Assembly: GCA_024645065.1 (NCBI GenBank)
Contig: JAHEGP010000144.1
Coordinates: 1-7,984 of the forward strand
Direction: 5' to 3'
Length of the DNA stretch: 7,984 nucleotides
From: Cellvibrionales bacterium
Lineage (GTDB): Bacteria > Pseudomonadota > Gammaproteobacteria > Pseudomonadales > JAHEGP01
Positions 6,394 to 7,984 of the stretch are shown here, piece after piece. The stretch's first letter is position 1. Every line of letters begins with the position of its first letter. The position numbers and the translations under genes were made by a program. The notes beneath the pieces were generated by a model. That model worked only from the letters and a program-made list of their open reading frames with translations. It did not search any database and had not been told where the DNA came from.

Positions 6394-7980
6394 ATGAGAA
6401 TCTTTGAAACCTTAGCTGCGGTGACGAGGCCCGCGGGCTGGCGCCACGCGAGTCGTATTTCGCTGGCACTGTCACTGTTTCTGACATTGCTCGCCACCGG
6501 CGCTGCGCAGGCGAAAGATAAACCCAACGTACTCGTTATCTGGGGTGACGATGTAGGCTGGTCCAATACCAGTGCCTATCACCGCGGCATGATGGGCTAC
6601 AAAACCCCCAACATTGATCGTATTGCCAGTGAGGGTGCCCTGTTCACCGACTGGTACGGCCAGCAAAGCTGTACAGCCGGTCGCGCTGCGTTCATCACCG
6701 GGCAAAGCCCTTTTCGCACCGGTCTGCTGAAGGTCGGCCTGCCGGGCGCCAAGGAAGGGCTTTCGGAAAAAGACACAACCATCGCTGCCTTGCTGAAAAA
6801 CCACGGGTACATGACTGGTCAGTACGGCAAGAACCATCTGGGCGATCGCGATGAACATCTGCCGACCAACCATGGCTTCGACGAGTTCTTTGGCAACCTG
6901 TATCACCTGAATGCCGAAGAGGAGCCGGAACACGCGGACTATCCCAAAAACCCCGAGTTCGCCAAGAGATTCGGTCCCCGCGGCGTTATCAAGTCCAACG
7001 TTGACGGCGACATTCAGGATACCGGCCCTCTGACCAGGAAGCGCATGGAAACAGTCGACGAAGAAATAACCGCCGGTGCTCTCGACTTCCTGGACCGCGC
7101 TGTAAAAGCCAAAAAGCCATTCTTCCTTTGGTGGAACTCCACGCGCATGCACATCAACACCCACCTGAAGCCGGAATCTGAAGGCGTAACAGGTCTTGGC
7201 ATCTATGCAGACGGCATGGTGGAGCATGATGGCCATGTCGGACAATTGCTCGACAAGCTGGAAGCTCTCGGCGTGGCGGATAACACGATCGTCATGTATT
7301 CGTCGGACAACGGTGCAGAAATGTTCAGCTGGCCGGACGGCGGCATGTCGCCGTTTAGAAACGAAAAGAACTCGAACTGGGAAGGCGGATACCGGGTTCC
7401 AACACTGATCAAGTGGCCCGGCGTCATCAAACCCGGCACCATCTACAACGACGTGTTTTCGCACGAAGACATGCTGCCAACTATTCTCGCTGCCGTGGGT
7501 GAGCCGGACATCAAGGAAAAGCTCCTGAAAGGGCACCGTGCAATCGGACGAAACTACAAGAACCACCTCGACGGCTATAATCTGCTGCCTTATTTCAAGG
7601 GTGAAGCCGAGGAGTCGCCGCGCAAGGAGTTTTACTACTGGACTGACGACGGTCAGCTGGCCAACCTGCGCTACGGTCGCTGGAAGATGGTTTTTCTGGA
7701 GCAGCGCGCTCACGGTTTCAGTGTGTGGGAGGAACCGATGGTCACGCTGCGCGTGCCCAAGCTGTTCGATTTACGCGGCGACCCTTACGAGCGTGCCGAC
7801 CATGAAGCCGAAAGTTATAACTGGTGGCGTTTTGATCGGGTGTACCTGATCCTGCCTGCCGTCGGCTTCGTCGCGCAACATCTGGAGACGTACAAGACCT
7901 TCCCGCCGCGGCAGAAACCTGGCAGCTTTAACCTGTCAGAGGTGCTGGCCAAGCTGCAACAGAACCCGGCCACGAACTAG
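6394..7980 (+). CDS. Exported type I sulfatase (arylsulfatase family, formylglycine-dependent)
   Basis: A 528-residue enzyme that would hydrolyse sulfate esters in the periplasm or outside the cell. The first 40 residues form a signal peptide: an arginine-containing n-region, a hydrophobic core L-A-L-S-L-F-L-T-L-L-A, and a likely cut after A-Q-A before K-D-K. Then come P-N-V-L-V-I-W-G-D-D (metal-binding Asp52/Asp53), T-P-N-I-D-R-I-A (71-78) and the active-site core S-C-T-A-G-R, with Cys93 the residue converted to formylglycine and Arg97 its partner. G-K-N-H-L-G-D supplies Lys146 and His148, M-H-I-N gives His253, S-S-D-N-G gives Asp305/Asn306, and K-N-S-N-W-E-G-G supplies Lys325. All catalytic positions are therefore present and the length is normal. 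The motif is C-x-A-x-R, not the commoner C-x-P-x-R. The C-terminal part (K-L-F-D-L-R-G-D-P-Y-E-R-A-D, about 456-469) is the typical sulfatase tail. The gene ends four bases from the window edge. No maturase is in view and the substrate is unknown. Confidence 0.93.
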   Translation: MRIFETLAAVTRPAGWRHASRISLALSLFLTLLATGAAQAKDKPNVLVIWGDDVGWSNTSAYHRGMMGYKTPNIDRIASEGALFTDWYGQQSCTAGRAAFITGQSPFRTGLLKVGLPGAKEGLSEKDTTIAALLKNHGYMTGQYGKNHLGDRDEHLPTNHGFDEFFGNLYHLNAEEEPEHADYPKNPEFAKRFGPRGVIKSNVDGDIQDTGPLTRKRMETVDEEITAGALDFLDRAVKAKKPFFLWWNSTRMHINTHLKPESEGVTGLGIYADGMVEHDGHVGQLLDKLEALGVADNTIVMYSSDNGAEMFSWPDGGMSPFRNEKNSNWEGGYRVPTLIKWPGVIKPGTIYNDVFSHEDMLPTILAAVGEPDIKEKLLKGHRAIGRNYKNHLDGYNLLPYFKGEAEESPRKEFYYWTDDGQLANLRYGRWKMVFLEQRAHGFSVWEEPMVTLRVPKLFDLRGDPYERADHEAESYNWWRFDRVYLILPAVGFVAQHLETYKTFPPRQKPGSFNLSEVLAKLQQNPATN

Positions 7981-7984
7981 ATTC

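Noticed and set aside
6472..7713. A 413-codon open frame on the minus strand, opposite the sulfatase.
   Set aside because: The plus-strand frame has all sulfatase motifs in order; the antisense translation has no recognisable domain and is a codon-bias shadow.

Overview
The window looks like an accessory catabolic region of a Gram-negative proteobacterium, most likely a gammaproteobacterium. This rests on the protein families present (a two-domain AraC-type regulator with an arabinose-binding-like sensor domain, an iron-type alcohol dehydrogenase, an NAD-type aldehyde dehydrogenase, and a secreted arylsulfatase with a classical signal peptide) and on the moderate-to-high GC base use. The genus cannot be named from the sequence alone. 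No rRNA, tRNA or CRISPR array is visible.

Layout: (a) 1-283, minus strand: the N-terminal end of an AMP-forming acyl-CoA synthetase, cut by the window edge. (b) About 287-490, plus strand: a relic of an IS5-type transposase lying just upstream of that synthetase. (c) 598-3375, minus strand: a two-gene unit with an aldehyde dehydrogenase first, then an iron-dependent alcohol dehydrogenase 48 bases downstream. (d) 3391-3569: a divergent control region with a short inverted repeat. (e) 3570-4628, plus strand: an AraC-family regulator. (f) 4663-4839, plus strand: a 58-codon remnant of a short-chain dehydrogenase/reductase with a good ribosome-binding site but a damaged nucleotide-binding motif. 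(g) 4931-5968, minus strand: a second, unrelated AraC-family regulator. (h) 5969-6393: an intergenic stretch with a perfect 14-base palindrome. (i) 6394-7980, plus strand: an exported sulfatase of the formylglycine-dependent class with the active-site core C-T-A-G-R.

Functional reading (inference): the alcohol dehydrogenase, aldehyde dehydrogenase and acyl-CoA synthetase form a logical chain from a primary alcohol through aldehyde and carboxylate to acyl-CoA. The divergent AraC regulator is the natural candidate to switch it on. The substrate cannot be read from the sequence. The second AraC regulator and the sulfatase are divergent across a shared 425-base region, so that regulator may control the sulfatase. 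The two gene relics (IS5 transposase and SDR) show that the locus has been rearranged and is decaying in places. I see no clear evidence for a wholly new system; the most interesting points are the remnants, the palindromic sites and the probable alcohol-to-acyl-CoA unit.
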